Of a stretch of 64,000 bases of DNA, positions 10,783 to 22,340 are shown one piece after another (positions within the stretch are counted from its first letter, which is position 1; every line of letters starts with the position of its first letter). Under the pieces are notes generated by a model. It saw nothing but the letters and a program-made list of their open reading frames with translations. It ran no database searches and was not told the origin of the DNA. Made by a program: the position numbers and the translations under genes. Source of the stretch: Helianthus annuus (taxonomy: Eukaryota; Streptophyta; Magnoliopsida; Asterales; Asteraceae); the NCBI RefSeq assembly GCF_002127325.2, contig NC_035435.2, forward strand, positions 110,032,517 through 110,096,516, written 5' to 3'.

Positions 10783-10986
10783 TTTTATATTAATTTCGTC
10801 AATTTTGCTACGGATTTGCTATGAGTTTTGCTACAAAATTCATTTGCGACGAAAGTTTGTGGCTAATCCGTAGCTAATTCGTAGCAAAATGTGTTTGTAG
10901 CTAATCCGTAGCTAACTCGTAGCAAAATTTGCTATCATTTTTTTAGTAGCAAAATTTCATAGCAAATGCCTCTTTTTGTATTAGTA
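10783..10986. repeat. Bidirectional 'gctacggat' subterminal repeats with CACTA-like end
   Basis: Units of 'tttgctacggatttgctat' and its reverse complement lie side by side. The block ends 'cctctttttgtattagta', close to the reverse of a CACTA-type terminus (CACTACTACAAAAAGAGG). This could be the right end of a decayed CACTA element that starts near 8840. Confidence 0.4.
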
Positions 10987-11047
10987 CTTGGAGTAGACAC
11001 CTGTTATTTTTTGTTAAATATTGAAGGTTGGCTTACGTTGTTACTAA

Positions 11048-11388
11048 GAGCATCCATATCCCATTCTTTTTCTATCGACATAATTAAGCCAAAAAAAAAA
11101 ACTGTATATTTTTAAAAACCTCACACAACTCATTCTTCATCTCTATCTTTATCATGCTCACAAACACTTGTTTTATTATTATTTTTTTTCACTTTTTTAT
11201 ATACTCACAAGTCACAATACATTATTGAGGCTTGATTTAGGCCTCTAATTATTGAGGTTTGTTTCCGTTTTCTCTAAACTGTTCTCTAATATAGAGAATT
11301 AGATGAAAATGGTGTTTTGGATTGTTTATCTAAATCATTCTTTAAGGCTAGAGATAAAGGGTATATAGAGGGCACGATGTGAATGCTC
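11048..11388. mobile_element. Harbinger/Tourist-type MITE, 341 bp
   Basis: Inverted ends GAGCATCCATATC and, in reverse, GAGCATTCACATC. TAA lies on both sides (11045-11047 and 11389-11391). No coding content. Confidence 0.7.
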
Positions 11389-11391
11389 TAA

Positions 11392-11880
11392 GGTTGTTAT
11401 TGGATACTAAATTGGTGAAAGCTGAAGTATCTTTATTCGATAGTTTTCAACTTGGTCAAAGTGTCAAACATTGAAGTCATTTGTTTTAACTGTAAGAACC
11501 GATCAAACACTATTTGAAAAACATCATCATCGGTATCGTATTCATTTATAAGGCTGTCTTGACGTGGTGGTATATGAGCGAATCGAACCGTACCGCTGAA
11601 AGAAGATTGGTGTCGGAACCAATATTTATTTTCGTTGTTTTCGATCGACGTAAAACATATATCAATATCTTGTCAAACATATCTATTTTGGTTGCTATAC
11701 TGAGTGCCTGCATTATACTAGTAACGTAACAAATTGAACCATTAAAATAATGAACCAAACCGATTGAAAACCCACTACAATCACGAAAAATCCTATTGAT
11801 TTTATAACCCACTTAAATCGTAATATTATTTAATTAATTATTATGAGTAGGATAATCATAAAACTTTGATTTGTAACTAA
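11392..11880. other. Intergenic, no gene recognised
   Basis: Two overlapping ORFs on opposite strands (11514-11729 and 11812-11546) have no recognisable domain. I see no regulatory structure. Confidence 0.4.
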
Positions 11881-12450
11881 CTAGTTGATGCCCCGCCTGT
11901 GTTGTGGGGCGATAGCCGAATAATTCTCAACCAATTAAAAAAACAGTACTATAGTTTTGTTAGAAAGGAAAACTAAAACGACGACAAGATCGTAATTTTT
12001 AGCGGGGATAAATTCGTAATTTTTAGCAAGGAGAAAACCATAATTTTATTTTGAACTGGGGGAAAAATATAATTTTGAATTGAGGGTGCAAGTGTAATTT
12101 TGAACCGAGGGAAAAATCGTAAATTTTTAGCTGGGGGCAAAAGCATATTTTTAGTTTGAACTGGGGGCAAAAACGTAAATTTAAACTGGGGGCAAAAACG
12201 TAATTTTAAAGTGGGTGTAAAATAATAAACTGGTGTAAAAGCGTAATTTTGAGATAGAGGGAAAACATAATTTTATTTTGAGCTGGGGGCGAAAACGTAA
12301 TTTTGGCGGAGGGTAAAATCGTAATATTTGAACCGAGGGCATATTTGTAATTTTTTGCTGGGAGCAACAGGGTAATAACTTTTTGAATGTGGGACGAAAA
12401 CGTAATTTTAAACTGGGAACCGAAACATAAATTTTAAAATGGATAAAAAA
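11881..12450 (-). mobile_element. Non-autonomous Helitron (minus strand), copy 3
   Basis: The 3' end at 11881 has ctag preceded by host A (T on the minus strand) and the hairpin gccccgcctgtgttgtggggc. The interior is a long degenerate array of about 30-bp units, each near 'aactgggggcaaaaacgtaa'. The 5' end was not fixed precisely. Confidence 0.6.
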
Positions 12451-12803
12451 TAATAAAATAGTTGGTTCAATCTATTTCTACCAATGAAAGAGAAAGAGTA
12501 TTCACTGCTATGGGAAATGTAAATGTAAATGTAGGAAATGATCCACTTACATTAATAATCGTTCGCTAACCTCGCCTCCACCATACTTATCATGTGGACC
12601 TAACCACCACCAACAATCAACCACCACGTGTACATCACCAGAACCTTCTCCAACATCCAACGGCCAGAAAACCCCATCAAACCCGTTACACAAATCACAA
12701 CTCCACACACTAACTAAACCGCTCAAACAAATTACATTCACGATTAACATTCATCCACAGCGTTCTCCGTTTCACTGTTCATTTCACAACCAATCCGAAC
12801 ACG
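12451..12803 (+). promoter_or_regulatory. Upstream region / probable 5' UTR of the BTB/POZ gene
   Basis: No ORF of its own. C/A-rich from about 12590 up to the ATG, typical of a plant 5' UTR. No canonical TATA box is obvious. Confidence 0.4.
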
Positions 12804-14544
12804 ATGATCGGCAACACCACTGGAACAAAAAAACGACACCGTATCGCCACCAACAGCCGCCTCTCCTCCACCGCTGCAATCATCGACTCCTCCCGCCCCG
12901 ACGGAACCCTAACGGAAGTCTCACACAAACCGTTACCGTCATCCTCCTCCATCCGCCGTTCAACCACACGTCATCATCCACCTCTCCCTCTCGCTCCAAC
13001 CGTTTCCAACGGTTTCAACGATCCTACCACCGCTGACGTCATCCTCCGTCTCTACCTTGATCAATCCTCACCGTTCGATTCCGACGATTCTGAGACGCAA
13101 CTCGCCGTTGATTCCTCGTCGGAGTTTCAGATCTATCTCCATTCCTCCGTTCTCCGGCGATCGAAGTACTTCGCCGCGCTGTTATCCGACCGGTGGAAGA
13201 AAGATTCCGGCGAAATTGATTATTATCGGTTTAATCTGGCTGTGACGTCATCATCGGTTAACAATTCGGTTAGCAATTCGATTAATAATCATGTGACGGT
13301 TTTGCAGTTATTGTATAATAATGATTTATCTAGTGCGATTGATACGGCATCAACGGCATTAGAACTGCTTCCGATTGCTTTAGAATTGTTATTTGAGGAC
13401 TGTGTAACGGCGTGTGTACGGTATCTAGAGGCTGTGCCGTGGACGGAGGAGGAGGAGCGGACGGTGTTGAGTTTGATTCCGTTGTTACGTGAAGAGGAGA
13501 GTGCAGAACTGTTGGCTAGGGTTTCGCCTCCGAAATCGGATCTATCAGAGGAGATGTTGCACGGATTGATACTGACAGCGATTCATAATCATCCAAATAT
13601 GGCGTTTGCGAAGGCGTTTGTGGCGAAACTGTTGCGAGACTTTTCGTCGAGGGAGTCGGCGAGGAGAGTGTTGGATAAGTCGTTTGAGACGAGTTTGAAT
13701 GTGGTGAAGGAGTCGTTGGAGGAATATTCGAGTCCAGAAGTGTTTCGTGGAGAGATTAATGAGATGGAGGCTATTCAGAGGTTGAATTTGCATACGGCGA
13801 TGACGAATGGGAGGCATTTGTTGTGGTTGATTGAGAGGATGATTGAGTTGAGAGCGGCAGATACGGCGGTGAAGGAGTGGAGTGAGCAGGCGTCTTTTAC
13901 CGCGAATTTGCAGCGCGCGTTTCGGGATGATGCGTGGAGGAATATGGTTCCTGGTCTTCCTTCTGTTGTTATGCGGTGTACTTGCAAGCTTGCAAATGCG
14001 GTCGCTGCAGGGGTTATTTTGGCGTCTAGACAGGTTTGGTCATCTCTTTTGCCTTGTATTTTAAATGCTTGTTGTTCTGTGCATATTGGTTGCTTATAAT
14101 CTTATAGGATTTTGTGGTAGCTTATTCATCCGGGTACCAATTATCTTGCAATTAGCACTTCTAGGTTCTGAGTATGATCAAGCCGAGCTTTGTTCATGTT
14201 TCCTTGCGAACATGAAATAACTGCTATATTGTATATTATTTGGTTAATCTCGCCTGCAGGTTAGAATGAAGCTGGTGAAAGATTGGCTTCCAGTGCTGAT
14301 TGTATGTAAAGACAACATGACACCAATGCTGACGAATCATAAATCACTGTACCTTGAGCTGGAAGAAACATTCTTGAAAATCATATCAACACTACCCATG
14401 TCTGAAGCCCAAGAATTGTTGCAGCAATGCTTGAGTTTTTCGACCAGAAACGTGGAGGACTGCCCTCATTTGGTCTCCGCATTCACCACCTGGTTCCGCC
14501 GTGCAAACAGACAATTACAAGGTGATCACTACCAACTTTCTTGA
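12804..14544 (+). CDS. BTB/POZ domain-containing protein (At1g63850/At3g05675-like), two exons
   Basis: Exons 12804-14033 (410 codons, phase 0) and 14260-14544 flank a 226-bp GT-AG intron (CAG|GTTTGG ... CTGCAG|GTTAGA). The product is 504 aa. A Ser/Thr/Arg-rich N-terminus of about 75 residues is followed by a BTB-like fold around residues 77-205: TADVILRLYLD, then FQIYLHSSVLRRSKYFAALL, which is the HSxVLxxxSxYF core. An alpha-helical C-terminal region follows, as in plant proteins of this group. Plant BTB proteins often act as substrate adaptors for CUL3 ubiquitin ligases; for this subfamily that is inference. No signal peptide or membrane segment. The ATG lies just after an in-frame-poor C/A-rich leader and begins MIGNTTGTKKRHR. 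The frame is intact, with no sign of decay, and no neighbour suggests linkage. Confidence 0.88.
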
Positions 14545-15328
14545 GGCCTGATTTAGTGTGATCAAAATCCATGAAGTTTGCTCAACTTAACTCTGGTTTT
14601 GGAAGTTTGTATCGTGTATGTACAACTGCTTTGTTGGGTATGTAACGTATCTTGAAGAATCTATTGGTGTCTTTGTAAATCTTGGAGTTATTGGCATGGA
14701 TAGTTCTCAAGTTAATCATATATAAATGGCCGGGTGGCGAAATTGGATGGTGAGATTAGATAGTTAGATGGTGAGATTAGATAGTTAGTTGGTACCAAAT
14801 AACCCGCCTAATCTATTTGTTATTATGATAATTTGGTTAGTGGTTTTGGACTAGTTTTTGTGTAATATAGTACCAGTTTAAATGTTTGGTTTCAGGTTTG
14901 TGTATATTAAATGTCTCTTTTCAAAATCTAGAAGTTATACTTACTGTTCTCACCGTTGATTTATGTTAAGTTCTTATCACTAGCAGCATCAGAAAGTCGA
15001 TATAAAATGATTATTTTACCACTATTTAGAAAAAAAAAAAAAAGCAGGCACCCTCTAAGAGTCTTTACTCATCCTTGTAAAAATAGGATTAAGATCCATT
15101 AAAGACTGTACCAACATAGTGAAAAACTAGTCCGATAGCTACCAAACCGAGTTTTCTCATAGCTGAAGGACCCATCATCTTCAATGCCACTTGTGTAACC
15201 CGAACAACAGCTCTTGTAACACTAAAAATAGCGAGAGGACATGCCCGAAATCAACAATAGAACCCTAGACACGCTTTGTAGAGTGGGTTGGAGATGATAG
15301 AGGCTGTTATGAGGGTCGAATTAATGAA
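14545..15328. other. 3' flank of the BTB/POZ gene and intergenic DNA
   Basis: Begins with the probable 3' UTR. A 21-bp unit 'gatggtgagattagatagtt' occurs twice near 14747-14790. Otherwise nothing recognised. Confidence 0.5.
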
Positions 15329-15606
15329 GGGTTATTAGATTTTAATAATTCTAAGTTTCACCTGTTGGCCGATAATAATCTCAACTTTAAAAATTCCCTC
15401 TAACATTGATCCTTTTCAAACATATAAGAATTTGGTGTCCTCAATAGATTCAATTACACCTAGGCTCCTTATTAAGTGCATCTATGTTAGAAAATGATCA
15501 ATGGCGGCCAAAGTTTTACAAGTTGGGATTATTGGAGGGAATTTTTAAAGTTGGGATTATTATCGGCCAACAGGTGAAACTTAGGATTACCAAAATCCAA
15601 TATCCC
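15329..15606. mobile_element. Mutator-type MITE, 278 bp, perfect 9-bp target duplication
   Basis: Long inverted ends of about 75 bp (left from GGGTTATTAGATTTT; right, in reverse, GGGATATTGGATTTT), sharing 'aagtttcacctgttggccga'. Flanked on both sides by attaatgaa (15320-15328 and 15607-15615), a 9-bp duplication as expected for Mutator-like elements. No coding content. Confidence 0.9.
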
Positions 15607-15868
15607 ATTAATGAATTGTGATAGACTAGCATAAAAACTGAACAAAATCGAATTGTAGAACTGAAAAAACGGAACCGTGCGTCATATTTAAGTACACGAC
15701 TACTGTCTTTCAGAAGGTTTGGTAACCCAAGGGTGTACAATATGGGAAAATCTCCTAGTTTATTAGGCAACCCTCCTACACTATCCATTTAACACCTTGT
15801 TATGAACTGACATAATATGCCAAAGTGCAAACTAAAAAACTTGCTAAAGTCAAAGGTAAACTTTATAT

Positions 15869-16013
15869 TTTTTTTGTTGTTTTTTCTTAACAACAAAGGT
15901 TACATAATCCCTATTTCTAAATTACACCAAATTTACACAATGCCAGGAATTGAACCTTGGTCTCTCCTCAAGAGGCACAAAGCCTCTATCACCCCACCAA
16001 AGTGGTGGTGGCA
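15869..16013 (-). mobile_element. tRNA-derived SINE, 145 bp, 13-bp target duplication
   Basis: Flanked by a perfect gtaaactttatat on both sides (15856-15868 and 16014-16026). On the minus strand it has a box B GGTTCAATTCC, a tRNA-like head (box A region around TGGTGGGGTGATAGAGGC), and an A-rich tail, seen as t's at 15869-15875 on the plus strand. The 3' body ends 'tttgttgttaagaaaaaac'. RNA polymerase III promoters and retroposition by LINE machinery are family knowledge. ORF readings across it are not genes. Confidence 0.88.
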
Positions 16014-16077
16014 GTAAACTTTATATGGCTGAGCCTCAAAGGCAGGCTTTCTTTTTTTCAGTTTTTTGGCTGTTAAA

Positions 16078-16100
16078 CCCCCCCCCCCCCCCCCCCCCCC
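16078..16100. repeat. Poly-C run of 23
   Basis: Uninterrupted C tract; its length is likely uncertain in any assembly. Confidence 0.9.
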
Positions 16101-16430
16101 AATTTAGCTCTCATCTCTGTGTACCCAGTTTTGAATTCACTAGAAAACAATGTACAATATGAATCAAATTTTTAAGCATATATATACATGTGCATTCAAA
16201 ATTTCTACAAATCCAATAAATGACTTTGCAATCTGACTGGTCTAAGGCTCAAAGCAATCTATTCTACTAATCTAACAGCTAGGCGACCCCTACCACTTGC
16301 CGCAAAGAAATTCAAGCCAACTTTCACAACAAGATTCTTGCACAACGCGTGTAGTGTATAAGATAAGTTGCTATGACAATGCTCAATGTGGCACTCTTGC
16401 TATAAATTTTTTGCGTATTCTTTTGGCCGA

Positions 16431-19150
16431 TTAAGAGTATTTCTTAGTCAAATCGGCTGAGCTCCCTGTGCTTGACATGCCACTCGTGCCTCCCACGTTT
16501 AGATCATCCAATGTAGCTTCACCTTCCAGTGCACGCACAACCTGTTGGTGATTGATTCATGTGTTACACAACACTTGTTTCATTTTTTTATTGACGGGCC
16601 ACTTTTGGTCGTCTTTTATTTCAAACTAGATAAAAGAAAATGTGATAAATGGGTCTCAATTAAAGCCGCCTAATGTCTAGTTTTCTTGCATTCAAATCAA
16701 CTTAATCCACTCATTCTATGTGATCCGTACTAGAAATGGCCCGTTAAACATGTAACATACCTGACTCATTTTGGGCCGTCTTCTTGCAGAGTATTGAAGG
16801 CAAGCCGATGCACATACCACCATTCGATTCATGTCCTCGTGTGTATAGTTATTCTCTATACGTTTATCCAACAACTCTACATAGCTTCCACCCTCTACTG
16901 CTTGTTCTAGTATAGGCCTAGCCTGAATGACATAAACATAAACAAGAACAACAACGTATGAAACGAATACATGTATATAAAAGAAGATGAGTCATCTAAC
17001 ACGGTATAGGTCACTCTTACCCAATCGATTAAGCTATCATCGTCACTATTTGAATCTGCAGGTCGTCTGCCTGTAATCAATTCCAAGAGCACAACTCCAA
17101 AGGAAAAGACATCTGACTTGTCTGTAAGCTTACCCGTGGATGCATATTCGGGAGCCAGGTACCTTCATTTACATACCCGTTATTCTTTTTCTTTGTTAGT
17201 CTTTAAGTAGTAACGCAATAATAATTGAACTTACCCAAATGTTCCCATAACGCGTGTTGACACATGCGTGTTGGTGTCTGTTGAAAGCTTCGCTAGTCCA
17301 AAATCTGATACCTAGTTCATAAATCAATATCCTTAATTATATGCATGCTTTCTTTGGTCATTTGGTGTATATAGATTTTTTTTTTTTTTTTACTTTTAAA
17401 GTAATTTTTCCATGGTACTATGTAAATATCATTGGTACCTTAGCTTCATAGTGTTCATCAATCAATATATTTGCTGCCTTAACGTCTCTGTGGATGATAC
17501 GAGGCTCACCTACATGCCATAACAGCTCATTAGTCCTCCCTACATATGCATACGCACACACATACGCATATGTATACACATACAGATATACAAAAGTGAG
17601 GAGTGGGGCTTACAATCTTCATGAAGATATGCAAAACCTTTGGCTGCTCCCAATGCAATGTTTAACCTTGTTGAGCCATTCATAAGTGGGGAACCTTTTC
17701 CTGTAAAATAAACAACTTATGACTAACATGTATGTGTAGAGTTAGTGGCTATATATATTATATATGATATATAAGAGACAAATAAATATATATTGAAGAA
17801 ATTAATGTGGTTCCAAAATCATACCATAAAGGTGATAATCAAGGCTTTTGTTGGAAATGTATTCATAAACCAACAATCTTTGTCGTCCCGCGATACAATA
17901 TCCAACAAGAGATACAAGGTGTCGATGATGCACACGACTAATAATCTCCACCTCAGACTGAAACTCACGCTCCCCTTGACCACTCGTAGATTTAAGGCTC
18001 TTAATAGCTACCTCTTTTCCATTCGGTAGAATTCCTTTGTACACATACCCAAAACCACCTTGTCCTATAAGCAGAGAATGATCAAACCCTCTGGTGGCTG
18101 CGGCTAACTCATCATAGGTAAAAGTGTTCTTATTGAACCCAAGAGCCACAGTTGGGTGTGGAGGTGGCAAGGGGGCTTGGTATGGCCCAGAGAATGTACT
18201 GGAGTTGAACTCGCTACTGAGCATCCCAGGTGGCGGCGGCGGTGGTGCCGCCACCCATGAAAACTCAGAACTTACTGGTCCGCTAGCCGGTGGTGGCACC
18301 GGCGGCATCTTTAGATGAATGTCGTTTGGAGGTTGAGGTTGAGGTTGGGTCGAATGATTTTCTTGCATGTGGTTATCTGCAACAAAACATTGCACCACAA
18401 ATTCTGATTCATCACTACATTTAGCCACAATTACTAAAAAGGTTGTGCTAAACGTACCCCTTAGTAAATTCAGTTGGGTGCAGTTAACATATGCAGGGGT
18501 ACGTTTAGCCTCAACCTCACGAAAATTAACATCCAATACGCATCATCATAAACTAACGGAATAAAATTCATACCGTTTGTGTGAACATTGTCTTTAAAGT
18601 AATACATCTCTTCCGGTCGCTTTCTTCTCCTCCTCTTGAGGACTGCCATCACACATAATATCATGATAAAGAATATCAATCCAGCCGCAGCTACTGCTCC
18701 TACTGTAATTAAAATGTCATTATTGGCTTCTTCAGACGAATGATGACGTGGAGGGGATAAGTTAGGATGTCCAGGTGGTAGTGGGGGTGGTGGTGGTGGA
18801 GGCGGCGGTGGAGGTGGTGGTGGCGGCGGTGGTGGCGGTGGAGCCTTTTGATTTCTGTTGTTGTTGTTATTGTTATTGTTGTTGGCGTTGTTATTATTAT
18901 TGTTGTTGTTGTTATTGTTGTTGTTGTCGTTATTGTTGTTGTTGCCGTTATTGTTATTGCCGTTGTTGTTATTGTTGCCGTTATTGTTGTTATCGCCGTT
19001 GTTGTTGGTGTTGCCGTTATTGTTGTTGCCGTTGTTATTGTCGTTGTTGCCGCTGTTGTTATTGTCGTTATTGTTGCCGTTGTTGTCGCCGTTGTTGTTG
19101 TTGTCGCCGTTGTTGTTGTCGTTGCTGTTATAATCCTCATCTGAGGGCAT
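16431..19150 (-). CDS. Proline-rich extensin-like receptor kinase (PERK type), eight exons
   Basis: Minus-strand exons: 19150-18574, 18376-17825, 17700-17614, 17509-17439, 17311-17235, 17162-17021, 16922-16761, 16541-16431. All introns are GT-AG and all junctions keep the frame; total 592 aa. Domain order: Asn-rich tract (about 5-100), run of about 20 prolines (104-123), one membrane segment (about 146-171) followed by KRRRRKR, a second proline-rich cytosolic linker, then a kinase from about 295. Kinase residues are intact: GQGGFGYV loop, VAIK (K318), HRDVKAAN (D414), DFG (D432), APE. PERKs sit in the plasma membrane, and their extracellular prolines are thought to sense the cell wall; that is family knowledge. 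There is no signal peptide, which is normal for PERKs. The tail after the kinase is only about 20-30 residues, shorter than in Arabidopsis PERK4-type proteins. Confidence 0.9.
18850..19135. repeat. Trinucleotide (GTT/ATT) tract coding poly-Asn, beside a GGT/GGC poly-Pro tract
   Basis: Imperfect AAC/AAT codons (read on the minus strand) encode the Asn-rich part of the receptor kinase. At 18778-18842 CCA/CCG codons encode its proline run. Plus-strand and other-frame ORFs over this stretch (poly-Val, poly-Leu, poly-Cys, poly-Thr) are shadows. Confidence 0.9.
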
Positions 19151-19702
19151 TTTGAAATCAAAGTTGTTTAGATTCTAGTTTACCCTTAAAGGCTCCCCTA
19201 AAACTCGATGGCCGCGGTCAAGATAACGACATATCATGATAAGGAAAAAAATCAAACGATAGAAAGATCGATCAATCTTGGAAAACCCTTGCATAAAATG
19301 ACATAAATTTGTTGTACAATGGACAAAACTGGCAAATATGCATGCAAATATTTGATTGAAATGAATAGGTGGTCTTGATTTGCAGTGGTGCAGGAGAGAA
19401 ATAGGAAACAAATGTAGGAGAAAGATAGCCGTCGGAGAAGGTTAGGGTAGTGCTGATTGTCAAGGGAAGCAGGGAGAAAAACATGTTGCATGGTTTCCTG
19501 CTCAACAAAGAAAATGTGTGACTTGTTTCTATCCCCATAAAACCTCCTATTAATAAGCTTCCTAAATTTTTGTTTTTCTTTTCCATTTATAGTTTTTGAT
19601 TCTTTACATGATGGTTGCCATCTAAATCCAAATTTATAACTCATGAACCCTCACCTGGTTTCGAATTTTAAATGTTATGATCAGTGATCACTTCCTATAA
19701 TA
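19151..19702 (-). promoter_or_regulatory. Upstream region of the receptor kinase gene
   Basis: No recognised coding content. Overlapping minus-strand ORFs (19644-19252, 19586-19272) have no domain. Expected to hold the promoter and 5' UTR; no clear TATA box was pinned. Confidence 0.35.
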
Positions 19703-20193
19703 TAAGCCTAGCAAACTGAGTGGGTCAGACGGGTTTGGATGACAGTTTAAAACGGGTCGAGTTAGAATGTGTGTGGGTTAATATGGGCATGAGGAGAATG
19801 AGTTTGGGTTAAAATGGTTTTCGCCAAAATGAAGTTGGGTTAAAATGTGTCATTATAGAAATAAAATAAAAATACCAAAATAGGTTAAAATGGCTTTATT
19901 TTTTATGGTGGCTAGTGATGACATTGTTAGAGCTTGTTGCGGCGGCGGCAGTGCCGGCAGCTGTGGAGGCGACGACGATGGTGGTGGCGTTGGTGACGGT
20001 AGGTGGTGGAGGTGGCAGACGCGATGGGTGTGTTGGTGGTGGAGTGGCGACGACGGTGGTAGGCGCATTGCATCGCTGCTAGAGTGGCGACGGTGGTGGG
20101 CACATCCACATGGCAATGGACGTGGCGGTGGATTGTCGGTAGTGGTGGGGGCAATGGGTGTGTTGATGGTGGAGTGACGGCAGCGGTGGTGTC
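19703..20193. mobile_element. GGGTC-type element end plus GGT/GCG trinucleotide-rich DNA
   Basis: Starts like the 5877-7170 element (agcctagcaaactgagtgggtc), followed by repeated 'gggttaaaatg'. From 19930 to 20190 it turns into degenerate GGT/GGC/GAC triplets. ORFs here are products of the triplet bias. The stretch is cut by the solo LTR at 20194 and resumes at 21494 with 'ggtgcaacgagctatgtggt'. Confidence 0.4.
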
Positions 20194-21488
20194 TATAACA
20201 ACCCTCCAAAATATTTTCGACGCTCTAAAATATATTAAAATACCCCAATATGTCCTAAAATATACCTCGTATGTGAAAACCGAGCCCAAATACCTTTATT
20301 TTTATAAAAAATTAAGTAAAAACAAGAAAAATGGGTCTCTGGCTGGCCGCGTAAGCCACCCCCTTGACCTACGCGGGGCGTGACAACCCTGCAACGAGGC
20401 GCAGCCCTGAGCCGACACGTGTCACGATCGTGTCAAAGCTAGTTGTGATGACCAGTCAGAGCTAGGGTCTACACCCCTACTACGGGGCGAGGGAAGGTGA
20501 AGGGTCACCTATAAATAGAGGGCTTCGGCCTTGAGTTTCAATTCGTCCCAAATCTCTCTCTCTCAAAATTTCTGAATCGTAGGCATAATCTCGGGTATAA
20601 TACCCCCCTAAATAATGAAGTTCTGCTCCGTTGTAAGTATCATAACCTCGGTTACGTATTAGATACGCAGCCCGATTGATCCAGGGTTCCGTAACGGCTA
20701 TCGTGGTTCTGCCCGACGTAGTCGTTGGAATGACGTCTCGGGGAGGGTATCGTTAATATAAATATTGAGTTATTATACTAACACGTGTGCATTTGTGTAA
20801 ATTATAGATAATCACCAGGAAACCCTTAAAGAAAACCTAAGACAGCAATGTGAGTAATCTCCTTTTTGCAAATTGTTTTTACAAAACCTCACACAATTAA
20901 TACTATATTAAACAATTATTGAGTATTTGTATTCTACAATTATCGTTGGTATGTTGGGGTTTTATATACAAAATTTGTGACTACCTTGCGAGGAGTAACA
21001 TGACCACAAGTCGGGTTGACAGTACCGTGGGTGGTAATTGAATAGATGGAAACAAATGTAATTGCGCGACCGCCCTCAATACTGTACAATGGTCTTTATT
21101 AAACTTGATTAAACTGGGATTCACTCACCAGTATTTCCCACTGACAAAATGTTTTTAAACGCGTTTTAGGTAACAAAATGTGAAAGCCAATTAGAAGCCA
21201 GCTGGATAACACTGAAGGCTTGGAAAAGTGGCAGTAAAGTTACCTAAAAATAAAGAGATGTTTTATTAAATAAAATAGCGTTTACCCCTATGAAAATGTG
21301 TGTACTTAAAACTTGGGATTATTCCCACATGTTTAATATTATAAAAGTGTGGTATTTTACTCTAATAAAATATTTCCTAACTACGGTCCTGATGAAATTT
21401 CCGCTGCCAAAATGGATAAAAACAGATACCACCCAAACTGGCCGCGGCCGCCCGTTCCCGGGTTTATTAGGGGACAGGGGTTGCGACA
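20194..21488. mobile_element. Solo LTR of a Gypsy (Tekay-like) element
   Basis: Begins TATAACAACCCTCC (a decayed TGTAACAACCC) and ends TTGCGACA. Both sides carry gtgtc (20189-20193 and 21489-21493). It has a TATA box at 20511-20518 (ataaatag). The 3' part ('cggtcctgatgaaatttccg', 'gtatttcccactgacaaaat') matches the LTRs of element C at 56070-56320. No internal region is present, so it is the product of LTR-LTR recombination. LTR orientation is taken from the TGTAACA start. Confidence 0.85.
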
Positions 21489-22340
21489 GTGTCGGTGCAA
21501 CGAGCTATGTGGTAGAGGCAAACAATGGTCATGGGTGGTGCTAACCCATTTAGACTCTTTTCAAGTTAGCAAGATTTATAAATTTTGTCCCTCTTGACCC
21601 GCTAACTAATTTTAGTAGACTTAAATTAGTCCATTGACTAAATTAAGATGACTAGTGAACTCATGTACAACTTAAATTAACAAGTACGAGTATGCGACAT
21701 TGTGTACTAAAATAATTGAAGACGTGAGAAAAAATGGTAGTTGATAAAAACTAAAGAGAAATAGAGATAAACTGAATTCACATCCTTCATTCTATTCAAC
21801 ATTACAATATATAGATAAACATAACTATAAACCCTAAAGCCCATAAGTAATGGGTTGGGCCTAAAATGTCTGGTTTATAACACTCCCCCTCAGACATTTA
21901 GAATTATACACAGTTTAACAACATACTTCAGGATGATGTTAAATAGGTACTTCAGGACCTGAATAAATAAACTGATACTACTGGATCAGCTATGCTGCCT
22001 CATTAAAAACCTTATTAAGAAAACCCAGTGGGACAAAACTTAGTTAAGGGAAAAAGAGTACAGCGTGTATAATTCTCCCCCTGAATTCAACAAACATCTT
22101 TCAATCTACGAAGACCGATCTTGTGTGATAGCTGCTCGAAACTGCTTCTAGGTAAAGATTTCGTGAACATGTCAGCTAGATTTTCACTTGAACATCAATT
22201 TCCCCTTCTTTTTGCAAGTCATATGTTGAGAAAAATTTTGGTGAGATGTGCTTTGTTCGATCACCCTTGATATAACCTTCTCTGATCTGAACTATGCAAA
22301 CAACATTGTCTTCATAAATAATTGTCGGCTCCTTCTTGAT

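Noticed and set aside
15940..16013. Possible tRNA gene
   Set aside because: A box B and tRNA-like head are present, but the acceptor stem does not close and the segment is the head of a SINE with A-tail and duplication.
18709..19161. Poly-Thr, poly-Val, poly-Leu and poly-Cys ORFs
   Set aside because: Shadows of the Asn- and Pro-coding triplet tracts of the receptor kinase exon 1.
19853..20383. ORFs up to 120 codons on both strands
   Set aside because: Products of GGT/GGC triplet-rich DNA and the start of the solo LTR; no domain.
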